Source of the DNA: an uncultured Ectothiorhodospiraceae bacterium
GTDB lineage: Bacteria; Pseudomonadota; Gammaproteobacteria; Nitrococcales; Nitrococcaceae
Length of the DNA: 64,000 nucleotides
Reading direction: 5' to 3'
Assembly: GCA_913056385.1 (NCBI GenBank)
Contig: CAJXND010000003.1
Span: 1-64,000, forward strand
In this document: positions 20,625 through 29,449 of the stretch, piece by piece
How positions within the stretch are numbered: the first letter of the stretch is position 1
How the letters are laid out: each line of letters starts with the position of its first letter
The notes under the pieces: generated by a model
What the model was told of the DNA's origin: nothing
Database searches by the model: none
Seen by the model: the letters and a program-made list of their open reading frames with translations, nothing else
Program-made: the position numbers and the translations under genes

Positions 20625-21779
20625 ATGGCATTCAACACGATTGAGGAGATCATCGACGAGATCAGCGCGGGGCGCATGGTGCTCATGCTCGATGACGAGG
20701 ATCGCGAGAACGAGGGCGATCTGCTCATGGCCGCCTCCATGGTGCGGCCGGATGATGTCAACTTCATGGCCCGCTATGGCCGGGGCCTGATCTGCCTGAC
20801 ACTCACCCGCGAGCGCTGCGAACAACTGCGTCTGCCATTGATGGTCTCCGGGGCCGGCGACCACCAGGGCACGCGGTTCACGCTGAGCATCGAGGCGGCG
20901 CAGGGCGTCACCACGGGCATCTCCGCCGCGGACCGGGCCCGCACCATCCAGGCGGCGGTCTCGCCCCAGGCAATGGCCGAGGACATCATCCAGCCAGGCC
21001 ATGTCTTCCCGCTCATGGCGCAGCCCGGCGGTGTCCTCACCCGCGCGGGGCACACCGAGGCCGGTTGTGATCTGGCCCGGCTTGCCGGCTTCGAGCCGGC
21101 GGCGGTCATCGTCGAGGTCCTTAACGAGGACGGCACCATGGCGCGGCGCGACGATCTGCTCGCCTTCGCCCGGGCGCACGACATCAAGATTGGCACCGTG
21201 GCCGACCTCATCGCCTATCGCATCCGCAACGAGCGCACCGTCGAGCGCGTCGCGGACTGCGAGCTGCCCACCGAGTACGGTCGTTTCCATCTCTATGCCT
21301 ACCAGGACACGGTGGATGGGGCCCTCCACTTCGCCCTGCTGCGCGGACGCACGGATCCGGAGACGCCGGCACTGGTCCGGGTGCAGATCGAGAACACGCT
21401 CGCGGACCTCTTCGGCGCTACGGCCCCCGACCAGACCTGGTCGCTGCGCGAGTCGCTGGCCGAGATCGGTGGCAGTGACATGGAGCCGGTCTGTCTGCTG
21501 ATGCTCCGCCGTGCCGATGACCGTGACGAGGTGCTGACGCGCATGCGCGAGTTCCAGGCGCTCTCCCATAGCGGCGAGATGACCCCGGAGCCGCGCGACT
21601 CCAGCGAGCAGAGCCAGGCCCTGCGGACCTACGGCATCGGCGCGCAGATCCTGACCGATCTGGGCATTCGGCGCATGCGCGTGCTGTCGACGCCGAAGAT
21701 CATGTACGGCCTCTCCGGCTTCGGCATGGAGGTGGTCGATTACGTCCAGACCGCGAGCGGGTCGGCCTCATCGGACTGA
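20625..21779 (+). CDS. ribBA: 3,4-dihydroxy-2-butanone 4-phosphate synthase with degenerate GTP cyclohydrolase II domain (RibBX type)
   Basis: Residues 1-200 are a complete RibB domain (DDEDRENEGDLLMAA at 23-37, YGRGLICLTL, TEAGCDLARLAG), which makes the four-carbon precursor of lumazine from ribulose 5-phosphate. Residues 205-384 follow the fold of GTP cyclohydrolase II but lack its active site. Around 250-275 the sequence is VRVQIENTLADLFG where the catalytic enzyme has the zinc cysteines of ECLTGD...RCDCG, and the GRGIGL-type GTP motif is also missing. The second half is therefore probably structural or regulatory, and a true ribA must lie elsewhere. Confidence 0.93.
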   Translation: MAFNTIEEIIDEISAGRMVLMLDDEDRENEGDLLMAASMVRPDDVNFMARYGRGLICLTLTRERCEQLRLPLMVSGAGDHQGTRFTLSIEAAQGVTTGISAADRARTIQAAVSPQAMAEDIIQPGHVFPLMAQPGGVLTRAGHTEAGCDLARLAGFEPAAVIVEVLNEDGTMARRDDLLAFARAHDIKIGTVADLIAYRIRNERTVERVADCELPTEYGRFHLYAYQDTVDGALHFALLRGRTDPETPALVRVQIENTLADLFGATAPDQTWSLRESLAEIGGSDMEPVCLLMLRRADDRDEVLTRMREFQALSHSGEMTPEPRDSSEQSQALRTYGIGAQILTDLGIRRMRVLSTPKIMYGLSGFGMEVVDYVQTASGSASSD

Positions 21780-21848
21780 GCGGCGGTTTCCTCGGGGCGT
21801 CCGGCGGTTTAGGCTTGCGTCCGTCCACAGAACGACAACGGTACGAAC

Positions 21849-22310
21849 ATGAAGACCCTCGAAGGTGATTTCACGGCCAATAACGCGCGGATCGCGCTCG
21901 TGGCCACTCGTTTCAACGACTTTATCGTCGATTCGCTGGTCGGCGGCGCCCGGGACGCGCTGGTCCGGCACGGCGTGGCCGACGAGTCGCTGACCCTGGT
22001 CCGGGTGCCTGGCGCCTGGGAGCTGCCGCTCGTCGCCGACCGGCTGGCGGCCTCCGGCGACTATGATGGTATCGTCGCCCTGGGCTGCGTCATCCGCGGG
22101 GGAACCCCGCATTTCGAATACGTCGCCGGTGAATGTGCCAAGGGACTCGGCCAGGTCAGCCATCAGCGCGGTGTGCCGGTGGCCTTTGGCGTACTCACCA
22201 CCGACAGCATTGAGCAGGCCATCGAGCGGGCCGGCACCAAGGCGGGCAACAAGGGCGCCGAGGCGGCCATGTCGCTGCTCGAGATGGTCAGTCTCCTGCG
22301 TCGTCTGTGA
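21849..22310 (+). CDS. ribH: 6,7-dimethyl-8-ribityllumazine synthase
   Basis: The protein has 153 residues. Family motifs are [14 protein letters not shown] (24-37), VPGAWELP, and [14 protein letters not shown] with the catalytic His. It condenses the RibB and RibD products to lumazine and usually forms a 60-mer or pentamer. A 69-base gap separates it from ribBA and holds no obvious FMN riboswitch. Confidence 0.97.
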   Translation: MKTLEGDFTANNARIALVATRFNDFIVDSLVGGARDALVRHGVADESLTLVRVPGAWELPLVADRLAASGDYDGIVALGCVIRGGTPHFEYVAGECAKGLGQVSHQRGVPVAFGVLTTDSIEQAIERAGTKAGNKGAEAAMSLLEMVSLLRRL

Positions 22311-22759
22311 ACCGGGGCAAGGCTAACCGGGCCCGGTCCAGAGCCCGTCGGCGCGTGCTCCAGGCGCTCTATCAGTGGCAATTGACGGGCCAGGAGCCTG
22401 CCGACATCCAGCGGCAGTTCCTCGGCGAGCACCGCCTGGGTCACATGGACCTGGACTACTTCTCGGCGGTCTTTCGCGGCATCACCGATGACGTCGACAG
22501 CCTGGACGTGGCCTTCGATCGCTACCTGGACCGCCCGGCACGCAACCTCGATCCGGTGGAGCTCTCCCTGCTGCGCCTGGGCACCTACGAGCTGCGCGAG
22601 CGCCTGGAGGTGCCCTATCGCGTGTGCATCGACCAGGCGGTGGAACTGGCCAAGGCGTTCGGCGCCGAGCAGAGCCATCGCTATATCAACGGCGTGCTCG
22701 ACCGCGTCGGGCGGGATCAGCCGCTGCGAGCCGCCGAGCTGAAAGCCCGCCGGCGCTGA
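22307..22759 (+). CDS. nusB: Transcription antitermination factor NusB
   Basis: The protein has 150 residues, all helical. The start [20 protein letters not shown] gives the basic RNA-binding helix, and [16 protein letters not shown] and [11 protein letters not shown] are conserved NusB segments. With NusE it binds boxA of rRNA leaders. The GTG start overlaps the ribH stop by four bases (GTGA). Confidence 0.96.
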   Translation: MNRGKANRARSRARRRVLQALYQWQLTGQEPADIQRQFLGEHRLGHMDLDYFSAVFRGITDDVDSLDVAFDRYLDRPARNLDPVELSLLRLGTYELRERLEVPYRVCIDQAVELAKAFGAEQSHRYINGVLDRVGRDQPLRAAELKARRR

Positions 22760-22771
22760 TTGGTGGGCGGC

Positions 22772-23731
22772 ATGGCCGGCTGTTCGGAATTCGACCTCAT
22801 TGACCGCTATCTGGCGCGGCTCGGTGCCGGGCGCGACGACGTGGTGCTGGGTCCGGGCGACGATGCTGCCATTACCCGGGGCGGTGGAAAGCCACTGCTG
22901 ATGGCTCTGGATACCCTGGTGGAGGGGGTGCATTTCCCCGTGGACCTGCCGGCGGAGTGGATCGGTTACCGGGCGCTGGCGGTAAACCTGAGCGATATCG
23001 CCGCCATGGGCGGCGAGCCCTGCTGGGCGTTGCTCGGCCTGACACTGCCGGCCCCCGACGAGGCCTGGGTGGCGCCATTCGCCGAGGGCCTGGGCCGTCT
23101 GGCGAGGGCGTTCGGTGTCGCCGTCATCGGCGGTGATGTCACCCGTGGGCCATTGACGGTGAGCCTGCAGATCACCGGCCGGGCAACCGGCCCCGCACTG
23201 CGACGCGACGGGGCCAGTGTCGGGGACAGGGTCTGGATCTCCGGGCGACCGGGTGAGGCCGCCGCGGGTCTCGGGGTCTGGCAGCAGGGCGACGCGCGGG
23301 AGCAGGCACGATGGCAGGGCCTGCGGCAGGCGTTCATCGCCCCCCGCCCCCGGGTTGCCCTGGGTCAGGCGCTGGCCGGCGTGGCCAGTGCCGCGATCGA
23401 CCTCTCTGATGGTCTGGCCGCCGACGCCGGTCATATCGCCGCGCGCAGCGGCGTGGCGCTGCATCTCGACCCATCATGCTGCCGACCCTCGGCGCGGCTG
23501 CTGCGCTGGGCGGGAGAAGCCGGGGCGTATCGCCTGCAGCTCGGCGGGGGGGATGACTACGAGCTCTGCTTCACCGCTCCGGCGGAGGCGGATGCCGCGG
23601 TCCGGGCCGCAGCCCGACGCGCCCGATCGCCGGTGCGCTGCATCGGCGAGGTGGGCGACGGCGAGGGGATCTGGTGGGGTGATCACCGCATCGGGGAGGC
23701 GGCCGCCGGCTACCGGCATTTCTCGGTTTGA
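22772..23731 (+). CDS. thiL: Thiamine-monophosphate kinase
   Basis: It phosphorylates thiamine phosphate to the active diphosphate. Seen are SEFDLIDRYL at the start, GPGDDAAI with the metal-binding Asp residues, ALDTLVEGVHFP, and RALAVNLSDIAAMGGEP. The ATG at 22772 (319 residues) agrees best with the family; in-frame TTG 22760 and GTG 22763 just after the nusB stop are alternatives. In many gammaproteobacteria pgpA follows; here fnr does. Confidence 0.95.
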   Translation: MAGCSEFDLIDRYLARLGAGRDDVVLGPGDDAAITRGGGKPLLMALDTLVEGVHFPVDLPAEWIGYRALAVNLSDIAAMGGEPCWALLGLTLPAPDEAWVAPFAEGLGRLARAFGVAVIGGDVTRGPLTVSLQITGRATGPALRRDGASVGDRVWISGRPGEAAAGLGVWQQGDAREQARWQGLRQAFIAPRPRVALGQALAGVASAAIDLSDGLAADAGHIAARSGVALHLDPSCCRPSARLLRWAGEAGAYRLQLGGGDDYELCFTAPAEADAAVRAAARRARSPVRCIGEVGDGEGIWWGDHRIGEAAAGYRHFSV

Positions 23732-23830
23732 GCGCGCACTGGCAAGGGCAGGGACACCTGGCGTAACATTCAGACAGCATCATCCAACTCGGGAGGAGGG
23801 CCGCGGGCGCGGCCGAAGGCAGGACAGCCA

Positions 23831-24607
23831 ATGAGTGATTCCGATCTCTCGGACTTCCGTATCTCCAGTCTCCGCCAGGCCTGCACCCATTGCAGCCTGA
23901 ATCAGCTCTGTCTTCCCATGTCGCTCAGCGAGGCCGATGTCGAGCAGCTCGACGCCATTGTCGAGCGCAAGCGGCCGCTGCAACGGGGCGATCACCTGTA
24001 TCGGGGTGGGGATAACTTTCAGGCGATCTATGCAGTGCGCTCCGGCTCGCTGAAGACCTACACCACCACCGAGGAGGGCGAGGAGCAGGTCACCGGCTTT
24101 CACCTGCCCGGTGAGCTGGTCGGCCTGGATGCGATCAACACATGGGTGCATCCCTGCTCGGCGGCCTCGCTGGAAACCACGAGTATCTGCGAGCTGCCCT
24201 TCGAGCAGCTCGAGCACCTGGCGGCGGATATCCCGGGCCTGCAGCGCCAGTTGCTGCGACTTATGTCCAAGGAGATCTTCGCCGACCAGGAGATGCTCTT
24301 CGCCATGGCCCGGCGCAGTGCCGAAGAACGCCTCGCGATGCTGCTGATGAGCTTCTCCGAACGGTTCGCCCGGCGTGGGCTGTCGGCGACGCGCTTCCGC
24401 CTGCCCATGGCCCGCAGCGATCTGGGTAACTACCTGGGTCTGGCGCCGGAGACCATGAGCCGGCTGTTCCGGCGCTTCTCCGATCAGGGCTGGCTGAAGG
24501 CCGAGGGCCGGGAGATCCAGCTCATCGAGCCGGCGGCGCTGAGCGAGCTGGCTGGCCGCGGGATGGCCGAGGAACCCGAGGCGCGACGGGACGACGGGAC
24601 CGACTGA
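23831..24607 (+). CDS. fnr: FNR-type oxygen-sensing transcription regulator
   Basis: This 258-residue Crp/Fnr regulator has all four cluster cysteines: C18, C21 and C27 near the N-terminus (CTHCSLNQLC) and C120 in ICELPF. These are the ligands that hold an oxygen-labile [4Fe-4S] cluster in E. coli FNR. A cyclic-nucleotide-like beta-roll is followed by a helix-turn-helix whose recognition helix reads ETMSRLFRRF (207-216). The E-SR pattern of true FNR predicts binding to TTGAT-N4-ATCAA sites. A close match to such a site lies in this window at 58323-58336, on the cytochrome c promoter. The gene itself has a 99-base upstream gap with no visible FNR site. Confidence 0.94.
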   Translation: MSDSDLSDFRISSLRQACTHCSLNQLCLPMSLSEADVEQLDAIVERKRPLQRGDHLYRGGDNFQAIYAVRSGSLKTYTTTEEGEEQVTGFHLPGELVGLDAINTWVHPCSAASLETTSICELPFEQLEHLAADIPGLQRQLLRLMSKEIFADQEMLFAMARRSAEERLAMLLMSFSERFARRGLSATRFRLPMARSDLGNYLGLAPETMSRLFRRFSDQGWLKAEGREIQLIEPAALSELAGRGMAEEPEARRDDGTD

Positions 24608-24629
24608 CCCGGCCTCCCGCGCCGCTCGG

Positions 24630-25181
24630 CTACATCATGCCGGTCTGGAGCTTGGCCGCCTCCGACATCATCTCGAAGCTCCAGGGCGGGTCGAAGACGA
24701 TCTCCACCCTGACGTCCTCGATGGTCTGGATCTGTTTGACCTTCTCGCGTACGTCATACGCCAGAATATCGCCCATACCGCAGCCGGGTGCGGTGAGTGT
24801 CATGTCGATGTCCACCGACCGGCTGCCGTCGTCATTCAGGGTGATGTCGCAGCGGTAGACCAGCCCCAGTTCGACGATGTTGATGGGGATCTCCGGGTCG
24901 TAGCAGCGACGCATCTGATCCCAGACGAGCTGCTCGACGTCCTCCGCGGAGGCATTTTCCGGAAGCTCCGGCGTCGGCTCCGGCTCCTTGCCGATGGCAT
25001 CGGCATCCTTGCCGTCGATCCGGAACAGATTGCCCTGGATATAGACGGTATAGCTCCCGCCCAGCGCCTGGGTGATCATGCCCTCGGCCCCCTTGGGGAT
25101 GATGCCGGTGTCTCCGGCCGGGATGAGCGCCGCCTCGCAGTCGCGCTCGAAAATCACCGGCTCGTTGCTTTGCATCGCCAT
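24630..25181 (-). CDS. sufT: Fe-S cluster assembly/maturation protein SufT
   Basis: The 183-residue protein is of the long SufT type: an N-terminal SufT-specific part (to about 80, DTGIIPKGAEGMITQALGG) and a C-terminal DUF59/MIP18-like domain with PEIPINIVELGLVY and the invariant LTAPGCGMG. Relatives help maturation of Fe-S proteins. It stands alone here rather than within a suf operon, beside the Fe-S regulator FNR. It is convergent with fnr and divergent from the aminotransferase. Confidence 0.92.
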   Translation of the reverse strand: MAMQSNEPVIFERDCEAALIPAGDTGIIPKGAEGMITQALGGSYTVYIQGNLFRIDGKDADAIGKEPEPTPELPENASAEDVEQLVWDQMRRCYDPEIPINIVELGLVYRCDITLNDDGSRSVDIDMTLTAPGCGMGDILAYDVREKVKQIQTIEDVRVEIVFDPPWSFEMMSEAAKLQTGMM

Positions 25182-25309
25182 CCTTGAAAACCTCTTCGAA
25201 ATCGGTCCGGCAAGGATAGCAAACGGCGGCTTGTTGTCCGACCCGGGAAGAAATGATCGCGCGCTTCGCGTATGCTAATTGGGGAATTCTCTAGCCAGGA
25301 GGCTATGTC

Positions 25310-26611
25310 ATGAGTGACAACGTCCACCATCTCTCGCCGCTGCTGCGCCAGTCCAGTGACATTCTGGTCGAGCGCGCGCAAGGCATGTACGTCTATGCAG
25401 AGGATGGCGGCAAGTACATGGACTTCGCGTCGGGGATCGGCGTGCTGAGCACCGGCCATTGCCACCCGCGGGTGGTCGAGGCGGCGAAGGCGCAGATCGA
25501 CAGGGTCGTCCATGCGCAGTACGCGATCATGAAGCATCGCCCGATCCTCGAGCTCTCGGATCGGATCGTCGAGCTGCTGCCCGATCATATCGACAGCGTA
25601 TTCTTCTCCAACGCCGGCACCGAGGCGGTGGAGGCGTCCATCCGGCTGGCCCGCCAGGCCACCGGCAAGCCCAATATCATCGCCTTCCGCGGCTGCTTCC
25701 ACGGCCGCACCATGGGCTCGCTGTCCACGACCACCTCCAGTGCGGCGGTGCGCCAGGGCGTGCAGCCGATGATGGGTGGCGTGGTGACGGCGCCCTTCCC
25801 GGATACCTACTGGTACGGGATGAGCGAGGACGAGGCGGCGGACTTCGCGCTGCGCGAGCTCGACTACATCCTCCAGGTCCAGAGCACGCCCATGGAGACC
25901 GCGGCGATGCTCATCGAGCCCATCCAGGGCGAGGCGGGGTATATTCCGGCCAATACCAAATACATGCAGGGGCTGCAGGAGCGCTGCGAGAAGCACGGCA
26001 TCCTGCTCATCATGGACGAGGTGCAGTCGGGCAACGGCCGGACCGGCCTGATGTGGGGTTACGAGCACTTCGGCGTCGAGCCGGATGTCGTGGTCTCCGC
26101 GAAGGGCGTGGCGAGCGGCTTCCAGCTCTCGTTCATGGCTGCGCCGGCGTCGCTCATGAGCAAGGCGCTGCCGGGCTCCCAGGGCGGGACCTACGGCGGT
26201 AACGCCGTGGCCTGTGCTGCCGGCCTGGCGACGCTGGATGTCATGCGCGACGAGAAGCTCGTCGACAACGCCGCCGAGCGCGGTGCGCAGCTCCGGGCCC
26301 GGCTCGAGGACATCCAGGCGCGGCACCCGGAGATCGGCAATATCTCGGGCAGGGGGCTGATGATCGGCACGCATCTGGTGGATGCCCACGGCAAGCCCGA
26401 TGGTGACCGGGGGGCGAAGATGCTCAAGGCCTGCGAGCACCGTGGTCTGCTGATGATCCGCTGCGGCCCCTGGGGCGGCAATGTCATTCGCTGGATCCCG
26501 CCGCTGATCGTCACCGCCGAGGAGATCGACTGGGCGGTGGATCAGTTCGAGGCGGCCCTGGTCGAGACCGGGGGCGGCGAGCAGAGCGAGGCCATGCGCA
26601 GCACCGGCTGA
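25310..26611 (+). CDS. Class III PLP aminotransferase, 4-aminobutyrate aminotransferase-like
   Basis: This fold-type I aminotransferase has 433 residues. The PLP lysine is K265 in SAKGVASGF, Asp236 lies in the DEVQSGNGRTG motif, and FFSNAGTEAVEASIRLAR and FHGRTMGS are family marks. It resembles GABA or omega-amino-acid transaminases, which pass the amino group to 2-oxoglutarate. The downstream MFS carrier and succinate-semialdehyde-type dehydrogenase support a role in GABA or related omega-amino-acid use. Substrate is inferred. GGAGG lies just before the ATG, and a strong terminator follows at 26664. Confidence 0.88.
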   Translation: MSDNVHHLSPLLRQSSDILVERAQGMYVYAEDGGKYMDFASGIGVLSTGHCHPRVVEAAKAQIDRVVHAQYAIMKHRPILELSDRIVELLPDHIDSVFFSNAGTEAVEASIRLARQATGKPNIIAFRGCFHGRTMGSLSTTTSSAAVRQGVQPMMGGVVTAPFPDTYWYGMSEDEAADFALRELDYILQVQSTPMETAAMLIEPIQGEAGYIPANTKYMQGLQERCEKHGILLIMDEVQSGNGRTGLMWGYEHFGVEPDVVVSAKGVASGFQLSFMAAPASLMSKALPGSQGGTYGGNAVACAAGLATLDVMRDEKLVDNAAERGAQLRARLEDIQARHPEIGNISGRGLMIGTHLVDAHGKPDGDRGAKMLKACEHRGLLMIRCGPWGGNVIRWIPPLIVTAEEIDWAVDQFEAALVETGGGEQSEAMRSTG

Positions 26612-26663
26612 CCCCATCCCGGCCGCCCGGGGCGCCGCGGCTGCGGTGCCCGGCGCCAACGAC

Positions 26664-26689
26664 AAGGCCCGGTTCCGCCGGGCCTTTTT
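26664..26689 (+). terminator. Rho-independent terminator after the aminotransferase gene
   Basis: A stem of AAGGCCCGG paired with CCGGGCCTT across the loop TTCCG is followed by a run of T. It lies 53 bases after the aminotransferase stop and 21 bases before the MFS start, so the two genes are probably separate transcripts. It is the only textbook intrinsic terminator I find in the window. Confidence 0.9.
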
Positions 26690-26709
26690 CATTCAGGATC
26701 GACGGATTG

Positions 26710-27969
26710 ATGCGCACTTCCCTGAAGCGCCTGGCGGGCTATCGGTACCTGCTCGGTTTCGGTTTTCTGCTGGCGTTCCTCTCCGGGTCGGGTCAGACCT
26801 ATTTCATCTCGCTGTTCGGGGGCGAACTGCGGCAGGCCTTCGATCTGAGCAACGCGGAGTTCGGCGGGCTTTACTCCGCCGCGACCCTGGGCAGCGGCCT
26901 GCTGGTCATCTGGCTCGGTCGCGGCGTTGACCAACTGCCGCTGTCGGTCTTCACCACCGGCGTGATGGCGGGCGCCGCCCTCGGGGCGGTGGCACTGGCC
27001 GTCGCGCCCGGGGCCCTGTGGCTGGTCCCCGCGTTCCTGCTCCTTCGCCTCTGTGGCCAGGGCCTGATGATGCACGTCGCGCAGACCACCATCGGGCGAC
27101 GGGTGACGACGGCACGCGGTACCGCCATCGGTGCGGTCACCCTTGGCATGCCCGCCGGTGAGGCGGTTCTGCCGGCGCTGGCGGTGGCGCTGATGGCCGC
27201 CCTTGGCTGGCGGGGGAGTTGGTGGGTCATTGCGGCGCTGTTGCTGGTGGTGGCGCTCCCGGCCTGTCTGCTCCTGCTGCGATGGCATGCGCGTCTGCCA
27301 CCGTCGACATCCGCCGCCGGGGAGGACGGCCGCCACGCTTCAACGCCCGCGGCTGCGCCGGTGCCGGACTGGACGCGAGCGGGCGTGCTTCGCGACGGGC
27401 GTTTCTATCGCATCCTGCCGGCCCTGCTGGCGCCGCCGTTCCTGATTACCGCGCTGTTCTTCCATCAGGTGCCCATCGCCAACGCCAAGGGCTGGAGTCT
27501 CGCCTGGGTGTCCACGGCCTTCGTGGTATTCGCCCTGGCGCATGTGCTGTCGCTGGCGCTGAGCGGGACGCTGGTGGATCGACTGGGGGCGCCCCGGCTG
27601 CTACGCCTCTATCTGCTGCCCATGCTGGCCGCGCTCCTGGTGCTGGGCTTCATGCCCGGGGATGCGGCGGCGATGCTCTATCTGGGGCTGGCGGGCACCA
27701 GTGTCGGGACCGCCGGCACGCTGATGGGGGCGCTCTGGCCCGAGCTCTACGGCGTGCGTCATCTCGGTGCCATTCGGGCCATGGCCCATGGCGCCATGGT
27801 GCTCAGCACCGCCGCGGCGCCGGTGCTCGTCGGCGTGTTACTGGATGCCGGCGTGGGTGTGCCGGGATTGTCGGTGGCGCTGGCCGCCTATGTGGTGGTG
27901 GGGATCCTGCTGATCCCGTCCATTCGGGCCCTGACCGCCCGGGATCCGGGCGGCCAGGTATCGGGCTGA
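26710..27969 (+). CDS. Major facilitator superfamily transporter
   Basis: The protein has 420 residues with about twelve hydrophobic segments and a polar central loop near 195-225, the usual MFS layout. The motif after the second segment is GLYSAATLGSGLLVIWLGRGVD. The substrate cannot be read from sequence. The neighbours (GABA-type aminotransferase and semialdehyde dehydrogenase) suggest an organic acid or amine. The ATG at 26710 is preceded by an in-frame TTG. Confidence 0.85.
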   Translation: MRTSLKRLAGYRYLLGFGFLLAFLSGSGQTYFISLFGGELRQAFDLSNAEFGGLYSAATLGSGLLVIWLGRGVDQLPLSVFTTGVMAGAALGAVALAVAPGALWLVPAFLLLRLCGQGLMMHVAQTTIGRRVTTARGTAIGAVTLGMPAGEAVLPALAVALMAALGWRGSWWVIAALLLVVALPACLLLLRWHARLPPSTSAAGEDGRHASTPAAAPVPDWTRAGVLRDGRFYRILPALLAPPFLITALFFHQVPIANAKGWSLAWVSTAFVVFALAHVLSLALSGTLVDRLGAPRLLRLYLLPMLAALLVLGFMPGDAAAMLYLGLAGTSVGTAGTLMGALWPELYGVRHLGAIRAMAHGAMVLSTAAAPVLVGVLLDAGVGVPGLSVALAAYVVVGILLIPSIRALTARDPGGQVSG

Positions 27970-27979
27970 AGGCCGTTGC

Positions 27980-29419
27980 TCAGCCGACCGGGACGGTCTG
28001 CGTCTCGGTGAACTCGAAAAGCCCCTCGAGGCCGCCCTCGCGGCCGAAGCCGGACTGTTTCATGCCACCGAAGGGCGCCTCCGGCGTCGGACCGCTGCCG
28101 GTGTTCAGCGCCGCATGGCCGAAGCGGAGGCGCTCGATGACCCGATGGCCGCGGTCCGGGTCGGCGGTGAAGACGTAGCAGGCGAGGCCGAAGTCGGTGT
28201 CGTTGGCCATGCGCACCACCTCGGGCTCGTCGGCAAAGGTGATGATCGGTACCAGCGGGCCGAAGGTCTCCTCGCGATAGCAGGCCGCCTCCGCCGGGAC
28301 GTCGAGCAGGACCGTCGGCGGGTAGAAGGTCCCGGCCAGGCCGCTCGCATCGCCCTGGTAGATCTGCTGTGCGCCGCGGGCCAGGGCATCTTCCACGTGC
28401 CGCTGCACCTTGGCGACGGCCTTCTCGTCGATCAGCGGACCGAGGCGCGTGCCGTCCTTCATGCCATCGCCCACGGTCAGCGCCTTGACCCGCTCGGCCA
28501 GTTTGTCGGCGAAGGTGGCCGCGACATCGGCATGCACGAAGATGCGGTTGGCGCAGACGCAGGTCTGGCCGCCGCCCCGGAACTTGTTGCCGATGAGCTG
28601 ATCAGCCGCCTGATCGAGATCAGCGTCATCGAAGATGATGTACGGCGCATTGCCACCCAGCTCGAGGGTGAGCCGCTTCACACCGGGTGCGGACTGGCGG
28701 ATCAGCTCGCGACCCACCTCGGTGGAGCCGGTGAAGCTGATCACCCGCACCGAGGGCGCCTCGAACAGCGCATCGGTGATCGGCCCTGCCGAGCCCATGA
28801 CCAGGTTGGCCTTGCCCGCGGGCAGTCCGGCCTCGCGCTCGAGCAGGGTAAACAGCGCGATCATTGTCAGCGGTGTCTTCGACGAGGGCTTGATCACGCT
28901 GGGGCAGTCGGCGGCGATGGCCGAGGAGAGCTTCTTGGCGATCATGCCGATGGGGAAGTTCCAGGGCGTGATCAGGCCGACGACGCCGGCGGGCCGATAG
29001 TGGACATGCCAGGTGCAGTCGCGCGGATGCTCGTCCAGCGTATGGGGTGCCAGGGCGTCGATGTGCGCGGCGGCATAGCGGAAGAATCCGGCGGCGTAAT
29101 CCGCCTCGCCCTGCGCCTCGGCCAGCGGCTTGCCGTGCTCCATGCAGAGAATGCGGCCGATCTCCTCGCGGTTGGCGATCAGCGCATCGGCGATGGCATC
29201 CAGCCAGCGGCGGCGCTGTTCGCGGTCGGCGGGCTGCTCCAGGGCGGCCTCCGCCGCGGCGATGGCCCGCCGGGTCTCGTCACTCCCCATGGCGGCGACA
29301 TCCGCCAGGTGACCGTTGTCGACCGGATTGGTCACTGCGAGCGTGCGGCCACTGTCGGCCATGACCCATTCGCCGTTGATGTAGCCGCCGAGTGACGGGA
29401 GCAGGGGAGAGTCGATCAT
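27980..29419 (-). CDS. NAD(P)-dependent succinate-semialdehyde dehydrogenase-like enzyme
   Basis: This 479-residue aldehyde dehydrogenase has the catalytic Cys287 in GGQTCVCANRIF, general base Glu253 in LELGGNAP, Asn154 in TPWNFP and Lys177 in VIKPS. A second Cys289 two residues on from the nucleophile is the redox-switch pattern known from E. coli GabD-type enzymes. Overall it looks like the GabD group, oxidising succinate semialdehyde to succinate. With the aminotransferase at 25310 it would complete the GABA shunt. Confidence 0.88.
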   Translation of the reverse strand: MIDSPLLPSLGGYINGEWVMADSGRTLAVTNPVDNGHLADVAAMGSDETRRAIAAAEAALEQPADREQRRRWLDAIADALIANREEIGRILCMEHGKPLAEAQGEADYAAGFFRYAAAHIDALAPHTLDEHPRDCTWHVHYRPAGVVGLITPWNFPIGMIAKKLSSAIAADCPSVIKPSSKTPLTMIALFTLLEREAGLPAGKANLVMGSAGPITDALFEAPSVRVISFTGSTEVGRELIRQSAPGVKRLTLELGGNAPYIIFDDADLDQAADQLIGNKFRGGGQTCVCANRIFVHADVAATFADKLAERVKALTVGDGMKDGTRLGPLIDEKAVAKVQRHVEDALARGAQQIYQGDASGLAGTFYPPTVLLDVPAEAACYREETFGPLVPIITFADEPEVVRMANDTDFGLACYVFTADPDRGHRVIERLRFGHAALNTGSGPTPEAPFGGMKQSGFGREGGLEGLFEFTETQTVPVG

Positions 29420-29449
29420 GAAGCGCCTCGTTCGGTTGGGTTGCGTGAA

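Noticed and set aside
21780..21848. Possible FMN riboswitch before ribH
   Set aside because: The gap is only 69 bases and lacks the conserved RFN-element segments. The other rib genes abut or overlap their neighbours.
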